A stretch of 64,000 nt of DNA from Cryptomeria japonica (GCF_030272615.1 NC_081408.1:201586341-201650340), one strand, 5' to 3'. Positions 12,201 through 23,865 are shown, numbered from the stretch's first letter. Translations and numbers: made by a program. The notes: generated by a model not told the origin, from the letters alone.

Positions 12201-13360
12201 CGAGTTGTGCCAAATTTCTCCTCTTTTTCATCAACCGGTGCTTGCAGTAGATGTTGAGAATAAGCATCCAGTGTGGCCTCATCCACCTTGTATCCCATAG
12301 GCATGGCCTAGACTATTCTAGGCTGGACTACTTCCATCATGCATTCATCCTTATTCACCATAAAAACATATTGTATTTGCATATTTTTCTACTATAGTTT
12401 TAGGAATCCTAGACCTATTCTTCATTTCTTCTTGAAAAGTTTTGAAAAATGCCCATAAATTATCTTTACTCTACTTATCCCCCTATTTATCCAAAATTTG
12501 GGCTATCTAGGTAGCTATCGAATGATCAAAATCTCATCGAATCTTCCCATAACTAGGAACAATACCCAAAAAGTAGAATGCTAAAGAGATAACAAAGGAA
12601 CCATAATGGAAAGTGTTTTTCTTATCTTGTTTGATTTTTGGGGGGTTTGACATTAGCTCCTTCATCATCACACCGCAAAGATTGTAGTGTGCATCCTCCT
12701 TCACCATTTGGTTAGGAATCAAAATGTTGTTTCCAGAGACAAAGTTCAGCTGGTTTGACTGGTAAACTTTGTAACCGATTATCATTGTGGAAAACTTAAC
12801 ATCAATTACCCTCACACCATCAACCCTCATCGAATGACCATCAAAAGTGGCACTGGTGAGTTTCCAAAGTTTGACATTGGAGAGTTTGCACCTAGGGCCA
12901 GGTAGACCTCCAATCTTGTGCAGGAAGGTGATGTTTTTGATTACTTCCTCCATGATTTTATAGGGCTGGTCCAACCAGATGAATTCACCATGAATGTGGC
13001 TCATAATGTATCAGACCCATTCTGCCTTGTCAACTGTGGGAAAATCCATGAATTGAGTGAAACCCTTCCTCTACAAGTGGGCAAATTTTCATTTCAGTTG
13101 GTTAACCGTAACGAGGTTCTCAGTGAAAACACAAGATAACTCACAATCCCCAAGCTCCTCCATGTCACAGTGAATGTATGCCCTAATGTCTTCGGTGTGA
13201 AGAACACCATGGAAGATGCTCGAGAATGCTCCTAGTGGTTCATCCAAAAGAGATTTGAAGGGGTGCTTCTTGAATTTAGGAGGGGGGCGGTTCTTGATTT
13301 CCACCACCAAAGGAGTATTGACATTGGATGAAGAAGTTGTGATATGTGGATACTGAAACT
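9230..13360 (-). pseudogene. N1 ORF2: long protein of unknown function
   Basis: Read on the minus strand from about 13360 to a TAG at 9230-9232, with the solo LTR removed. The N-terminal part has ELGDCELS, then SHIHGEFIWLDQ, MIIGYKVYQSNQLNFVS, NLCGVMM, YGSFVISLAFYFLG and KTFQEEMKNRSRIP. Each of these lines up with ORF2 of N2 and N3. A Lys/Glu-rich middle (around 11990-12110 and 10880-11090) precedes a helical C-terminal half (9773-10141 and 10409-10624). The true start is unclear because a stop precedes QYPHITTSSS. Several stops look like former Gln codons and at least one frameshift lies between 12004 and 12534. Removing the solo LTR and one TSD copy joins REARKVA to QATTNVV in frame. Confidence 0.75.
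11228..11999 (-). repeat. Solo LTR nested in N1 ORF2
   Basis: Begins TGTTAGGATTCCC and ends TTGCTAACA, 772 bp, with the usual G tract plus GTGAATTAG near 11257 and the GGGAAAAACCTCAGTGGGA box near 11424. Flanks TGAGC (11223-11227) and TGGGC (12000-12004) form a 5 bp target duplication with one mismatch. There is no internal region, so it is the product of LTR-LTR recombination. It belongs to a family not otherwise present in the window. Confidence 0.85.
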
Positions 13361-13849
13361 AGGGTTTCTGCAAACAAAATATACCTTAAGATACTGTCGG
13401 GAGATGAAATTGCTTATGAGAGAAAGTGCTTGTAAAAATTGCCTTAGACTCTGAATCTCTTTAGAAATCATTCTTTTGAATGCTTGATCATTGTGTGAAT
13501 AAAATAACTTAACTTTCCCTTTTTATCATCGTTAACCCTAATTTTTCATTGTCATTAATGCTACTGGGAAGTTTTACTGGGTCACATAGTCTGTGCGTAG
13601 GTTTTGGTAAACACTTGAAATTTTTTGAGTGTCCATCCACAATCATAATTATCTAACTATAGATCCAATCAGGGGTATTTGCATGATCTTCAATGATGTG
13701 CCTACCCCTAAGGTAGAGTGCCTTAGTTACCTGTTGTTCTTGTTGTCGGTGCAGGACCTAATGATTCTACCAAGTGTTATGTCGGTTGTGCATCTGATCT
13801 TCTTACCCATCTTTTCTCATGTTGTTTTTTGATGTCTTCCACCTTTGCC

Positions 13850-14826
13850 TTTCCTTTCTCATCATTAGTTATCGGTGGATTCTTACTTCTGCCATATTTA
13901 GTAATATGTCCAATCTTGTTGCATGCATAACAAACAATATTGTTCTTCTCAATTGCTTTACTAAACCCTTGATTTCCTTGATTTCCTTTTGATCTGCATT
14001 GGTTAGCGATATGTCCAAATCTGCTACATGAATGACATATTACATTTCCAAGACCGATGAATGATGCATTGTTCTGATTATTCCTATTTTTGTACTGACT
14101 TGCTATATGGCCATATTTATTAAAAACAAATCATGTACCATTAAATTTGTGAGCATTAGGTCATCTTACTGTTTATTTTTGGTTTCGGTTGTTGGCATGA
14201 TTCTGCTTTTTACCGGATGATTGATCATGTTGTGCAATGCTTGAGCTTTCTCCTTCTTCATAACCAAGACCTCTCTTGTCATTAGCATCTCTTTGACTCT
14301 TCAATAATTCATCAAGGTTTGTAGAGTTGTCTTTCAACTTCTCCTTGTATTCATTTTTAGTGACTAAGTTGTGTCTCATGATTATAATTTGTCTCTCAAG
14401 TTCCTGTTCATTGTTCTGGGACTGGGTCGACTCAAGTTTCAGCATGTCATTCTCATGTGTTAGTCTGTTAAATTCATCGGATCTGTCCTTCAATGCGTGA
14501 GCTAGATTTTCTTCATTTTTATTTCTCTCTTCAATCTCCTTGCACATTCTCATGGTTAGGGCTTGCAACTCATTCTTCAAGATAGTGTTCTCCTGAGAGA
14601 GTTTCAGACATTGATCCTTCATAGAATCTTCCTCATCACTATTCTAATTTGATAATTGATCACAGAGTTCCTTCCTCTTAGCTTGAACAACTAAAAGCTT
14701 TCCTTGCAATGAAATGATGTGTTCCCTGGCTTCCATTAGTTCATTGTTTAGTTTTCTTTTTTCCATCTTCTCATTATCAAGATTCTTAAGAGCAAGTTGA
14801 AGTTACTGCTGCAGACCAGTTTCCAT
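13850..14826 (-). pseudogene. N1 ORF1: coiled coil plus zinc knuckles
   Basis: The minus-strand ATG at 14824-14826 opens METGLQQ, about 55 bp after the PBS. The frame then runs through heptad-rich sequence (KNLDNEKMEKRKLNNELME, KLSQENTILKNELQALTM) and LGYEEGESSS to a stop near 14173. Downstream, in other frames, lie knuckles: a degenerate one (VFNKYGHIASQY), an intact CHSCSRFGHIANQC near 13996-14040, and CYACNKIGHITKYG near 13900-13940, lacking its last Cys. Stops at LQQ*LQ and LSN*NS look like former Gln codons. The layout resembles a Gag with a coiled-coil assembly part and an RNA-binding end, but I see no UBN2 or classical copia Gag core. N2 ORF1 is the best-preserved relative. Confidence 0.75.
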
Positions 14827-14879
14827 TGATTCCAAATTTGAGATCTTCCTCAAGTGGTTAAACTTCTTCTGAGGAACTA

Positions 14880-14893
14880 GCTCTAATACCAAT
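14880..14893 (-). other. N1 primer binding site
   Basis: On the minus strand ATTGGTATTAGAGC directly follows the 5' LTR. It differs by one base from the initiator-Met PBS of Copia-A, Copia-B and N2. Confidence 0.85.
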
Positions 14894-15886
14894 TATTGGA
14901 ATCCAAGAACATTGAGAGGGGGCAGTGAATCAGTGTTCTATCGGTAATGTTAGATTTGAACTTATTGCTTATAAATCGGTTAACAGTAAATAAAATTAAA
15001 GTACATATACCAAATAACACATACAGATGCAACACCATAACACCAATATTTATACGTGGAAAACCCTACAAAGGGAAAAACCATGGTTGGGCTGATACCC
15101 ACAATATCTATATACTTGATCAAGATATAAAAATATTACATTGAGTGGATTGCACATGCAATCAGGCCAACCGCCTAGAGCTCACTACTCAAATAGAAGT
15201 CTCACTAACATACACAGTATTACAAGATGATTACAAACAAAAATGTACTCATAATATGCATCTAACCATGTTGGATAAGTTAAGATTTAAGCTCTGTTAA
15301 CCCTCACTATGTATCAGTTTTGCTAATGCTTTGTTCTACTCTTAATTGCTATTGGTTTACACTGTGCACGTGAAACTGCACATAAGAGCTTCCTTTTGCT
15401 GACCAAAGAGCATATCATTAATCTCTAAAAGATTTGCAACCAAAATTTTATACCATAACATGTTTAATCCATATCTGAAAGGATCTCCTTAAATACCCTT
15501 CTAACTTTTCACCATGCCAGCTTCAATGAAAAATATAATCTTGTCACATGCCAAATCACAAGGTATTTCATACATAATCCCAATGACCATGTCAGCCTAC
15601 ATATGTTACCAAAAATTCCTTGACATAAATTATTGAGAATACAAGATCTCTTATTCAAGGCCTATCCATAACCGGGTTCCAAATACACATTACTGAGATT
15701 AGGACTTAACTAGTTGTAAAGAAAAGTGAATATCGCTTGAGTGTAGTGAATGTCAGTTAACCCAAACAAGGCAAAGTGATAAATCAATGAATCCCAATAG
15801 AGAATATTTACACCTGGAGATGAGTTGCCATCAATGACAACCCAAAATGCCATTAAACCTTATTGGATGATTGCCAATCACCAACA
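14894..15886 (-). repeat. N1 5' LTR
   Basis: Begins TATTGGAATCC (the terminal TG has become TA) at the PBS and ends CACCAACA at 15886, 993 bp. It carries a short duplication relative to its partner around 15715-15760 (AGTGAATATCG... then AGTGTAGTGAATGTC). The G tract is interrupted here (GAGGGGGCAGTGAATCAG). Confidence 0.9.
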
Positions 15887-16246
15887 AATAGAACAAGAAT
15901 CAGGCTCTATTACAGCTTTTCATTCAATCCCTTTGACATTTTTTCCATCAATAGAAAAATCACTTCCCTAGGAAAACCACTCCGAATATTAAAAATATGA
16001 GATAGGCTATTGTATAGGGGCCTCAAATGACTTTCTAGGTTAAGACAAATCATTTAGAAGTGCCACAAATTTTGAGAAATAGATTGTCAAAGTATGACAA
16101 TTTTTCACACTTAGGGCGCTCAAGGGATAGCTCTGCTACAATATGGTACTAAGTGTTTGACTGAGTTGGGAGGTGAAAAAGGAAATTGCCTAGGGTAAAA
16201 CTTCCTAACTAGACATATTGGCACTAATAGTTCACACCCATGATGA
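15887..16246. repeat. ~358 bp tandem repeat array, right part
   Basis: The fifth unit. The anchor (here TTTTCATTCAATCC) is at 15917. Distance from the previous anchor, subtracting N1 and one target-site copy, is about 359 bp, exactly one period, which shows the array was continuous before N1 landed. The unit ends near CACCCATGATGA at 16246, where similarity stops. Confidence 0.85.
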
Positions 16247-16689
16247 CTTTTGAAATTTTGTAATTACTTGTCCTCCATCATTACTAAGTGTAATTAACCA
16301 TACTTATTACATCCACATAAACAAATAATTTTTTTGGCTCAGATAAGTTAAAGTGCATAGGTGGTAGAACATGAAATCAAATCCAATTTTGTTTACTTGT
16401 CATTTTCACTACTAATTATCCATGTTATGATTAATAACAATACCAATATGGTCATTAAATTTGGTGAAGTTACCTAGGGAAACCAAATTTAACACTTGAG
16501 ATTTAGATTGAACAAATTATATTGAATCTCGATATTATACAAATAACATGCTATTGTTCATTATTTAAACATTGTCAATTATTACATTCAAGATTAAAAT
16601 TTCAAAGAATGAAGACATGCACATGATGAACAAATTATATTGAATCTCAACTTCTAAATATCAAATTGTCAAATAATATCAAATGTATG
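16247..16689. other. AT-rich stretch without a recognised feature
   Basis: Between the end of the ~358 bp repeat and the multi-exon pseudogene the sequence is about 70% A+T. It has no ORF of note and no terminal repeat. Two copies of GAACAAATTATATTGAATCTC (16511 and 16627) form a short local direct repeat. Confidence 0.6.
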
Positions 16690-18310
16690 TCCATATTAAA
16701 AATGGCATAAACAACAACTCAAACAAAATGTATGTCCATATATGTAAGTGTATGTCCATTTAGAAAATATACATTCCAAATAGACATGTATGCATCCCAA
16801 AATATCTCTCACATCCGAAACTATTGATGGATCATCAAATTCAATCCTCTTTGAAGCACTATTTGACTCTGAAGGATCCTACACAAGAAAAATTCAAACC
16901 ACAATTGAGATTATTTATATTATATAATTTACTTTTGAAAAGTTAACATAAAAAGCAATATACATTGAACTATAATTAAACAATAAAATTTAATTCTTCA
17001 TTACCTCAAGTCCACGTCTTCTCTTAGGATGGTTGGGAGTCCTAGAATATGCATGTGGTAGAGAAGGGATGTTAACTAGATCACAAGCATAACATTGATA
17101 CACATTATGATATAATTGTTTGTGATAGGAACATATTTACAAAACATAAAATAAAATAAACACATACTTGAGGCATCTCTTCTGCTTCTTTAGGTAGTGT
17201 GGGAGTAGTCAACAAGGATGTGAAACCAACAATTCCTTGTACATAAAAATGACAAGTATGTGAATCTATCAATCTATGTAGACATGTATAATTAGTAAGT
17301 TTTCAAGCTCTTAATTCAATCAAATTTGCAATCAATTACCTTTCCATTGTCTCTAATTGTGCTTCCAAAGTTTGGATTGTGTGACACTACACTCACACTA
17401 GGTGTGTCCTACAAGAGTAAAATAAGATAAACATGTAAGGTAATATATAATTTAATTAATGGCAAGCATGTGTACAATAAAAAATGTAAATGAATAATTG
17501 TAAAAATATATACCACATAACTGTCAAGGCCAAATTAAATGGTTGAGAGGGAGGCATTATGGTCCTTTGATAACTCCTCCTCGAACATCAACTATTAAAT
17601 AGATCATGTATACATACATTAGTACTTAATATTCTCTTATAAATATTCATTTAAGATAAAATATAATATGAAATTACAAGCTAAGTCTTACCACTACATT
17701 GTCAGTGTACGATGAAGGTACCTCCTCATCACTAGCATTCAAGGACTCCCGAGGGTGTGCTCCAATCCCTATCATCTCATCTGGTGCACCAACCATATCA
17801 TGCACCTCATAATCAGATGTGTTGATGGGATGAAAAACAAGCTATCCAAGAGGACCTAAGCACATGTGATTGCACATAGTACAAGTATGTGGCACACAAA
17901 TATCTGGATGAGAGGAGGATGTGTTAGTGCCACCAGATCCACCACTAGCATCACCCTCACGTGGTTGATTTAGTGCCACAACCTAGGAAACCAAACGGCC
18001 ACTCAAAGAGTGAATAGTCGATATAGTCTGTGGTGCTACCTCAACAATAATATCTGGAGGCTATACTGGAGGTGGGTGAGAAAAGTGAGGACGAGGAACA
18101 TATGGGCCCTGTACTACTCAAACTGTCATAGGTCTACTCTAAGACATACCTCCCCCCAGGCCCTGTAAATGCATGATGCCAAAGTAGTTGACATTGTTTC
18201 CTAAAACAAACTAAGAATATAATTTCTTGATGAAGTAAAATAGCACATCAAGATTGTTGTTGGGTGGCCTATCAAAAACCATCTACCAACAATCCCAAAA
18301 GTTATCTCAC
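16690..18310 (-). pseudogene. Decayed multi-exon gene of unknown function
   Basis: I do not recognise the product. The minus strand shows exon-like blocks with GT...AG borders: 17692-18310, 17514-17591, 17340-17408, 17168-17235, 17005-17075 and a last one from 16878 down. The first three join in phase 0 (ending DNVV, then LMFEEELSKDH... and DTPSVSVVSHNPNFG...). The large exon is one open frame broken by six TAG codons, each where Gln would fit (for example YS*FV, MS*SRP, PV*PP). It also holds PHTCTMCNHMC, a small Cys/His cluster, and a later block has a basic PKRRRGLE that could be a nuclear signal. Copia-B begins 15 bp past its 5' side, so the N-terminus may be cut off. It could be a host gene fragment or a DNA-transposon gene. 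Confidence 0.5.
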
Positions 18311-18325
18311 ATAGCATCATTTTGA

Positions 18326-19366
18326 TGTTGGCATTTTGGATATGTTGATATGGTTTTGTCATTGATGTCAACACTTGTCATCACTTGTCAACACTTATCA
18401 GCACTTGGAGATTTTGGTTATGTTCACTGGCAAGTCAAAGACTTATGCATAGTCACCGGTATTTGGTTCACCGATAGATTATATTGTTCACCGACACTTG
18501 GAATGACTTGGAAACTACTTGGTTATGTCAAAGACATTATTCGATCACTTGGTTTTGGCGATTTGGTTAATTTTTTATTTGGGTTTGCATATTTTCTATT
18601 ATTGGCAAATAGGTCTAGGATAAGCACTGACAGACATATCTATTCCAGATCAGTACGACACATTATGGAGATGATTTATTAGTATTGTAAATGCAATGAG
18701 CCGACATCATGCATTAGATATCGATTTACTTGTAATTGATTTTATTGTAATATCTTTTAGTGAGCCGACCTATTCAATTGGTCTTAGGTTATGGTATAAA
18801 TGTAAGATCTGATTTGTGATATTAAGGTGTAAATGCAAAAAGGATTGCAAAAAGGTATATGCGAAAATAAGCAGAGCTATACATGTAGACATCATTTGAA
18901 GGTTGAAGGAAGGATCTTGTGAAGGCAATTAGAACTAAACCGGTACTGAATATATCATATGAAGATGATATTTTGTGCAATACATTATCATTGGATTTAA
19001 CCATCCAATTGTAGCCAGTGTGACTCTCATTTTGTGATTTAGCAGTGTGCTCTAGGTAGTTGGCCTTTCTACATGTGCAGAATCCATATTGTACACACAT
19101 ACTATCTGCAGTAGTATCATTTGATTGTGGGCAAGGCTTCCCACCGTGGTTTTTCCCTTACAGGGTTTCCACGTACAAACATTTGTGTTATGTTTTCTGG
19201 ATGTTATTGTCTTTTTGTTTCATGCATTAATCTTTACCGGTATTGCAATTAACTGTAAAGACTGTCTACTGATATTAAGCATTAAGTTTTGGTTAAGTTA
19301 ATTTTGGTTAAATTTATTGGACAACTGATTCACCCCCCTTCTCTCAGTTGTATCTGGGACCTAACA
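18326..19366 (+). repeat. Copia-B 5' LTR
   Basis: TGTTGGCATTTTGG to CTAACA, 1,041 bp. GGTTATGGTATAAATG near 18786 is a possible TATA region. The CCCACCGTGGTTTTTCCC box lies at 19140, and GATTCACCCCCCTTCTCTCAG near 19328 is the conserved U5 tract. The left flank TTTGA (18321-18325) would be the target duplication, but its partner is outside the window. Confidence 0.9.
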
Positions 19367-19380
19367 ATTGGTATCAGAGC
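19367..19380 (+). other. Copia-B primer binding site
   Basis: ATTGGTATCAGAGC, the complement of the initiator-Met tRNA 3' end, starts directly after the LTR. Confidence 0.92.
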
Positions 19381-19423
19381 TTAGTCCTCTTTTTGCAGAA
19401 GTTTAACAACTTGAGGAGATCCA

Positions 19424-20520
19424 ATGTCTTCTAACTATTTCAGGAAGGATAGTTTGAAACTTGATGGAACTAACTATGGCATATGGAAGATCAGGATGGA
19501 GATACATTTGAATTGCATTGGAAAGGACATATGGGATGTTACAAAGAATGGCTATACTGCTCCTACTTAAGGTCAACCTATTCCATCTAACTTGGCTGAA
19601 GATGAGGAAAATGATTGCAAAGCAAGAGAAGCACTTTTGAGTGCATTGTCAGATAGATCTACTGCTAAAGCTATTTCGGACAAACTGGAAACATTGAATG
19701 AAGGAGATTCTATAGTCAAAATTGCAAAACTTGAATGCTTCCAGGTCACGTATGAAAATCTGAAAATGGAAGAAGAAGAAAGAATTTTTGCTTTTATGGA
19801 AAGTGTAAATAAAATTGTTTTGGGTATATAATATTGTGTAGGAACCTTAAGTGAAGATGAGATTATTTCTAAAGTTTTAAAAGCTTTGCCATCGATATAT
19901 AAAATGAAATTTACTACTATAAATGAATTGAGAATAATGCCTAATGCATCAGTATCTAGAAACACCTTAGTTGGAAAAACTGCAACTTTTGAGGTTGAGG
20001 AATTTGGTCTTGTTACTACTATCAAGACAGACTTAGCTTTCAGGCATCATCATCAACTACAACATCATCATCATCTGATAAATCTGATTTGAAAGCCTTC
20101 TATGGAAGAGAACTTGAAGCACTATTTGCAAGGAAAATGCCTAAAGGTCCAATTGGAAGTAAGTATGAAGGTAAAGAACCCTTTAAATGTTTTAACTATA
20201 ATAAGATTGGTCGTATGGCTTCTAGATGTCCTGATAGACATGCAAGATTAAGAGAAGAAGATAAAAGAACATATAAGCCTAACCTTGACTATCAAAAATA
20301 CAAGTTTAAGAAGAATAGAGACAAATCTTGTTATTATGTTGATGAAGGAGTTACTGATGATTCTGATGAGGATCCGATAGACAATGGATGGGCTTTTGTT
20401 TCTATAATAGAAGATCAACTAACACCTACTATTCAACTAATACAACAAGCCCTGGAAGCTAAAGTTGAAGATAAGGATGAATGGATTATTGATTTAGGAT
20501 GTTCACATCATATGACTGGT
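19424..20520 (+). pseudogene. Copia-B Gag and start of protease, decayed
   Basis: The ATG at 19424, 43 bp after the PBS, opens MSSNYFRKDSLKLDGTNYGI, a normal copia Gag start. The UBN2-like core follows (KLECFQVTYENLKM). A stop at APT*GQP fits CAA to TAA. After a frameshift near 20040 the frame from 20089 carries the knuckle CFNYNKIGRMASRC, which has lost its second Cys (Tyr) and the His (Arg). It ends in the protease motif WIIDLGCSHHMTGD, with DSG changed to DLG. A deletion at about 20525 removes the residues after TGDK. Confidence 0.85.
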
Positions 20521-22303
20521 GATAAGAGGTCTAGTAAGATTTGGAGATAATAAAGCTTGTTTGATCAAAGGAAAAGGCATTATATCTTTTGATGGTAAGC
20601 ACAATACTGATAACGTTTACTATGTTGAAGGTTTGAAGTATAATCTTTTGAGTGTTGGTCAATTAGTTGAAAAAGGATTTCAGTTACAATTCAAGAATGG
20701 TAAATGCAAAATCTTAAACGAAACTAGTTTGGAAACTGCAACCGGTAATTAGACTAGAGGTAATATCTCTCATTTGAACAACAATGAGAAGGAATGTTTG
20801 ATTGCACATATTGATGAAAGTTGTTTATGGCATAAGAGACTTTTTCATGTAAATTTTGATTGCATTGTGAAAATCACTACTACTAAGGCGGTAAGAGATT
20901 TACCTAAGATTGTTAAACCTCACAATTTGGTATGTAAGAAATTTTAATTTGGAAAGCAAGTTAGAGAAACTTTCAAGAGTATTCAAGAGAAGTCTAACAA
21001 TGTTCTTGATTTAATTCATACTGATTTATGTGGTCCAGCAAGAACTAGAAGTATACACGGAGATAGGTATTTTATGCTAATCATTGATGACTATTCTAGA
21101 ATGTGTTGGGTTACTTTTCTCAGAGAAAAATTTGAAGCTTTTGGGAAATTCAAACTATTCAAGGTGATGGTAGAAAATGAAACTGACAAGAAAATCAAAT
21201 GTTTGAGATCAGATCAAGGAGGTGAATTCACATCTAAGGAAATTAATACATTTTGTGAAGTGAATGGGATTAGAAGACAGTTAACCGCACCTCGGACACC
21301 CCAGCAGAATGGAGTTGTGGAAAGAAAAAACATAAATATCTTGGATGCAGTCAGAAGTATGATATCTGAAGCAAATCTACCTCATATATAATGGAGATAA
21401 GTGGTCAATACAACTATTTATATATTCAAAAAGGTTCACATCAGAGGAGAAACTGGTAAGAGCCCACATGAACTATGGTTTGGTATTACTCCTACTCTTA
21501 AATATTTCAGAATATTTGGAAGTAAATGCTATATTAGAAGAGATGAGTATATTGGCAAATTTGATCCTAGAAGTGATGAAGGAATATTTCTTGATTATTC
21601 ATCTAAAAGAAAGGCATATAGATGTTTTAACAAGAGATTGCAGAAAATTGTTGACAATGCAAATGTGAAGATTGATGAACAGTTTAGATGAAATTCAAGG
21701 TACACAGACTCTGAACCGAAAATAGAGATAATCACAAATGAACCTACTATGAGTACACCAGTACAGAATGGTGATCCAGTTACATTAGAATCATCTGAAG
21801 ATTCATTAGTCACTAAAGAGCAACAACAAGTAAAAACACCCTGGTATATAAGATTGAATCATTCTGAAGATCAAATAATTGGAAACAAATTTCAAGGAGT
21901 TATGACTAGAGAAATATTGGCAAATGAGGAGGTATGTCTTATTTCTCAAATTGAACCTACATCAATTAATGAGGCATGTGAACAAAAATATTGGATTAAA
22001 GCTATGGAAGATGAATTGGAACAAATGGAAAGGATTAACACTTGGTCATTAGTTCCCCAACCTAAAGACAAAAATATAATTAGAGCTAAATGGGTTTTCA
22101 GAAATAAACTTAATGAAGATGGCATGGTAATCAGAAACAAAGCAAGATTGTGTGTAGGGGATATTCATAGAAACAAGGAATTGATTACAGTGAAACCTTT
22201 GCACTGATAGCTAGAATTGAGGCAGTCAGATTTTTATTGGCTTTTGTAGCACACAAGAACTACAAAGTATATCAAGTGGATGTTAAATGTGCATTTCTGA
22301 ATG
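20521..22303 (+). pseudogene. Copia-B Pol: protease end, integrase, partial RT
   Basis: One frame covers most of it: LVRFGDNKACLIKGKG and LKYNLLSVGQL (protease end), WHKRLFHVNFD (pre-integrase), then the integrase core with HTDLCGP (about 21022), RSDQGGEF (about 21210) and ERKN, all three catalytic acids present. The copia integrase C-terminal part follows (GSKCYIRRDEYIGKFDPRSD). RT starts at INEACEQKYWIKAMEDELEQ and WSLVPQPKDKNIIRAKWVFR. A frameshift occurs near 22145, and the region ends at the N3 insertion. Stops include TGN*TRG and KKF*FGK, where Gln and a similar residue are expected. The YVDD and RNase H motifs are missing because they lie beyond the insertion. Confidence 0.88.
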
Positions 22304-23471
22304 TGTTAGGCCCAATATGGAAAGCTAATGTACTAAGAGGGGAGGGGTGAATCAGTACTTCAAATCCTTTCTTCAATAATAACTTTACTGTTATGCATAA
22401 ACCAAAAACTGTTGTAACATAACATAAAGCTAAAACAAATAAATAACAATCATACATGATTCACTCCATAACACATATATTTTGGTTACGCAGAAACTCT
22501 TGGTTAGAGAGAAAAACTGTAGTGGGGATGGCACCCACAACTTCACTACTGCAATAATAAGGGTTGCTCGGTTAGAGCTACATGTTTAGCTATTTCTGAT
22601 AGCTTACCCTATTACGAGTATCAAGATCGTTAGATCTACCTTGCTAAAGGATTTTACAACAAATATTCTAAATGCTACACCTAGTTAAAGGCTTTACAAT
22701 TTATAGACTTTGTTGAAGTCTTTTACCCTGTTAGAGGTTTCTCTTACAACTCAAAATATTACAATAAAATCTTTACAAATATCTGTAACTTTACATCTAA
22801 AATGTTATAGCAGATTCTATGTACTCAAAATGAGATTACTTTGTTTATAGCATACCTCGGTAATCTATAAAGTAACTCGGTAAACCCTTTTGTTTACTTT
22901 GTTCCTTGACTATTCTCTGAAATCCTTCTCGATGACCTCTGTGTCTCTAACAGTCACAATACTCAGTGCTTCCTTATCTATTGCACATGTCTTGCTTCAT
23001 ATATCTCTATGTTTGATCCTTAATTCATGCTATATAAATAGATCTCTTATGTCGGTGATCTGTTCATTGCTTCAATCTTACAAACATGATTTATCAAATG
23101 AATAACCATACAAAATATTTCATTAGATAGATGACCTCAAGATCATAAAAAATCTTTAAGTGCAATTTCCAATGTGATAACGGTTCTCTGTTCCTCATTC
23201 TTGTAACACGTTTCCCATGTGTGTCTAGGTTCAATGAATTTGGTAACACGTTTCACTCGGTGTGTGTTCACTTGGTATATCATTTTTGTTGCTCGGTAGA
23301 CATAGATTGTTAATTGGTAGACAGCTCGGTGTATACTAGGCTCTGTGACTAATTTCTTCTATAACCGACTGCTCTGTGCTTACCGACTAAATATTTCAGT
23401 AGTAGTAACTGACTAGAGTATATAGAATGACTTTGGACATAAAACTAATGGCAACTTAGCAAGTAGTAACA
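22304..23471 (-). repeat. N3 3' LTR
   Basis: TGTTAGGCCCAATATGG to AGTAACA, 1,168 bp. It has the U5 G tract AGAGGGGAGGGGTGAATCAG near 22335 and a decayed form of the shared box (AGAGAAAAACTGTAGTGGGG near 22507). A ladder of GTTAGAGCT and GTTAAAGGC motifs runs from 22560 to 22745. CTCGGT repeats are frequent in the part that would be U3 (23230-23400). Confidence 0.85.
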
Positions 23472-23865
23472 ATCTCCCCTTTTGACATTAGTTGAGATGT
23501 TTGACAAAATTTCTTTCAAAGTCATAACTCAAAAATCTATATACTTACCAAATTTAACTAATCAGTTAGTATATACATTTGTCAATAAAATAGTATATTC
23601 AGATATACTCCCCTTATCAATATACTGTACAAAACTCTGATTATGCATGCATTGTGATCAATATTCTGTATTAACTACTCGGTTGTCACTGCTCGATTCA
23701 CTACTTGGTTCACTGCTCCTATATGCTACACTCCCCCTTTTTGACAAACATCAAAACTTAGTCACCATACGGTGGAGGCAACTGGTCAAAAATGGATTTG
23801 TACTTTGTCCTTGCATTAGTAAGAGCAACAGAGAGGGCATCCTTGACACTATCTATGAGTGAATT
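23472..23865 (-). other. N3 polypurine tract and 3' untranslated region
   Basis: The minus strand next to the LTR reads CTAATGTCAAAAGGGGAGAT, a normal PPT. A second tract, minus-strand GTCAAAAAGGGGGAG, lies near 23731-23745, and AAGGGGAG near 23610 is a third. The rest is AT-rich; the C-terminus of ORF2 may extend into its right-hand end. Confidence 0.75.

Larger units (their letters stand above)
8033..15886 (-). mobile_element. N1: non-autonomous two-ORF LTR element
   Basis: A 7.85 kb element on the minus strand, bounded by LTRs 8033-9003 and 14894-15886, with PBS (14880-14893) and PPT (9004-9022). The flanks AATCA and AATAG are an imperfect 5 bp target duplication inside the ~358 bp repeat. 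Its interior encodes a coiled-coil/zinc-knuckle ORF1 and a long ORF2. I find no DSG protease, integrase, YVDD reverse transcriptase or RNase H motif on either strand. N2 and N3 share this plan. A solo LTR (11228-11999) lies in ORF2. Movement would need enzymes from a relative with the same ends, most likely one of the copia families here. Confidence 0.85.
18326..22303 (+). mobile_element. Copia-B: Ty1/copia retrotransposon, split by N3
   Basis: A plus-strand copia element with a complete 5' LTR (18326-19366), PBS, gag, protease, integrase and the first part of reverse transcriptase. The pol frame breaks off at [12 protein letters not shown], where N3 begins at 22304. Every relative continues with the rest of RT, so the remainder should lie beyond 64000, after the other end of N3. 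It is the oldest layer of the nest and has at least three frameshifts (near 20040, 20520 and 22145) plus several stops. Confidence 0.9.
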
